Of a stretch of DNA of 58,206 nucleotides, positions 57,963 to 58,206 are shown in pieces. Position 1 is the stretch's first letter. Each line of letters opens with the position of its first letter. The DNA lies in contig CANPZQ010000001.1 of NCBI GenBank assembly GCA_947588775.1, positions 1 to 58,206 of the forward strand, in the 5' to 3' direction. Source of the DNA: an uncultured Clostridia bacterium (GTDB lineage Bacteria > Bacillota > Clostridia > Oscillospirales > Ruminococcaceae). Under the pieces are notes generated by a model, which was not told the DNA's origin, did not search any database, and saw nothing but the letters and a program-made list of their open reading frames with translations. The position numbers and the translations under genes were made by a program.

Positions 57963-58047
57963 ACTCCCTACGTCGGTATTAACCGCATCAGGTCATAGGG
58001 TCAAAGAGAACATCTTTATCTCAACACGTCGCTGCGTGTCCCCCTGT
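57963..58047 (-). ncRNA. TPP riboswitch (Thi-box) aptamer
   Basis: On the minus strand the conserved blocks occur in order: CAGGGGGACACG, TTGAGATAAAG (in place of CTGAGA), GACCCTATGACCTGATGCGG and TTAATACCGACGTAGGGAG. It lies between a consensus promoter and a terminator ahead of thiT. Thiamine diphosphate binding should favour the terminator and switch thiT off. Confidence 0.95.
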
Positions 58048-58060
58048 TTTGACGAGGAAT

Positions 58061-58089
58061 AATATAGCACAAAGGGGCGGGTTTGTCAA
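58061..58089 (-). promoter_or_regulatory. Promoter of the thiT transcript
   Basis: On the minus strand: TTGACA (58084-58089), 17-bp spacer, TATATT (58061-58066), just upstream of the TPP aptamer. Confidence 0.8.
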
Positions 58090-58206
58090 GTGCTTTTTTC
58101 GGAACGTGGCGCGGGTCGTTTGGAATTTTTGCGCGTATAACAGAAATCCGGCGGCGGTATTCTGGACTCTGTCCTCTGTTTTCTGTTATCTGATGGGGTC
58201 GGCGCG
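58090..58206. other. Window end without a recognised gene
   Basis: No coding region, hairpin or RNA is supported. A CT-rich stretch near 58166-58190 resembles the one near 50740-50770. Confidence 0.5.

Overview
The window looks like the chromosome of a GC-rich, low-branching Bacillota bacterium, most likely an uncultured gut Clostridia member related to Oscillospirales. The reasons are a T-box leader on thrS, a TPP riboswitch on thiT, RNase Y, a single-chain glycyl-tRNA synthetase, separate secD and secF, a CsbB/YfhO-type surface glycosylation pair, lipoboxes and Gram-positive signal peptides, and near-consensus sigma-A promoters with 17-bp spacers. The organism is inferred from gene content only. 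No rRNA, tRNA, CRISPR array or prophage was seen.

Layout. 1-5.3 kb: tail of a GHKL sensor kinase, two overlapping ABC exporter subunits and a decayed IS1-family transposase. 5.3-6.1 kb: a repeat island. 6.1-8.2 kb: an OmpR-type regulator and its histidine kinase. 8.3-28.3 kb: a large minus-strand locus. In transcription order it holds two MacB-type ATPases (one fused to an AbrB-like domain), a very large secreted solute-binding protein, a MalF/MalG permease pair, an NHL-propeller/TPR membrane protein, a Yip1 protein, a DUF5696 secreted protein, a second MalF/MalG pair, a GH26 lipoprotein, a membrane-fusion lipoprotein and a double-FtsX permease. A consensus promoter sits at 28481-28509. 28.7-30.7 kb: a large surface protein. 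31-32.5 kb: rny. 32.7-35.6 kb: T-box leader, methyltransferase and thrS. 36.0-38.6 kb: a serine-recombinase relic, then secF and secD. 39-41 kb: a lipoprotein and glyQS, with a divergent candidate small RNA. 41.8-44.6 kb: an ECF sigma factor with a membrane beta-propeller protein. 45.2-49.1 kb: a ferrous-iron (feo) operon with putative operators. 49.3-50.5 kb: a CorC/HlyC-type CBS protein. 50.9-56.9 kb: PHP-domain protein, GT2 and YfhO, pduL and a small surface protein. 57.3-58.1 kb: thiT under a TPP riboswitch.

The locus at 8.3-28.3 kb is the best candidate for a poorly described system. It combines two complete carbohydrate-import permease pairs, without an obvious MalK-type ATPase, with the parts of a MacAB-like type VII ABC machine split between the two ends of the cluster. 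It adds secreted proteins of unknown role (DUF5696, NHL/TPR, Yip1) and a glycoside hydrolase. I infer a surface-glycan (possibly mannan) sensing, processing and uptake apparatus.

A second notable feature is a family of at least 13 intergenic inverted repeats. Their 11-17-bp stems differ between copies but keep pairing (compensatory change), and each loop carries a G-quadruplex-type G tract. Copies tend to lie in opposite-orientation pairs, like REP/BIME elements. Two near-identical composite units flank the feo cluster as direct repeats, and one of them lies between the feo promoter and its first gene.
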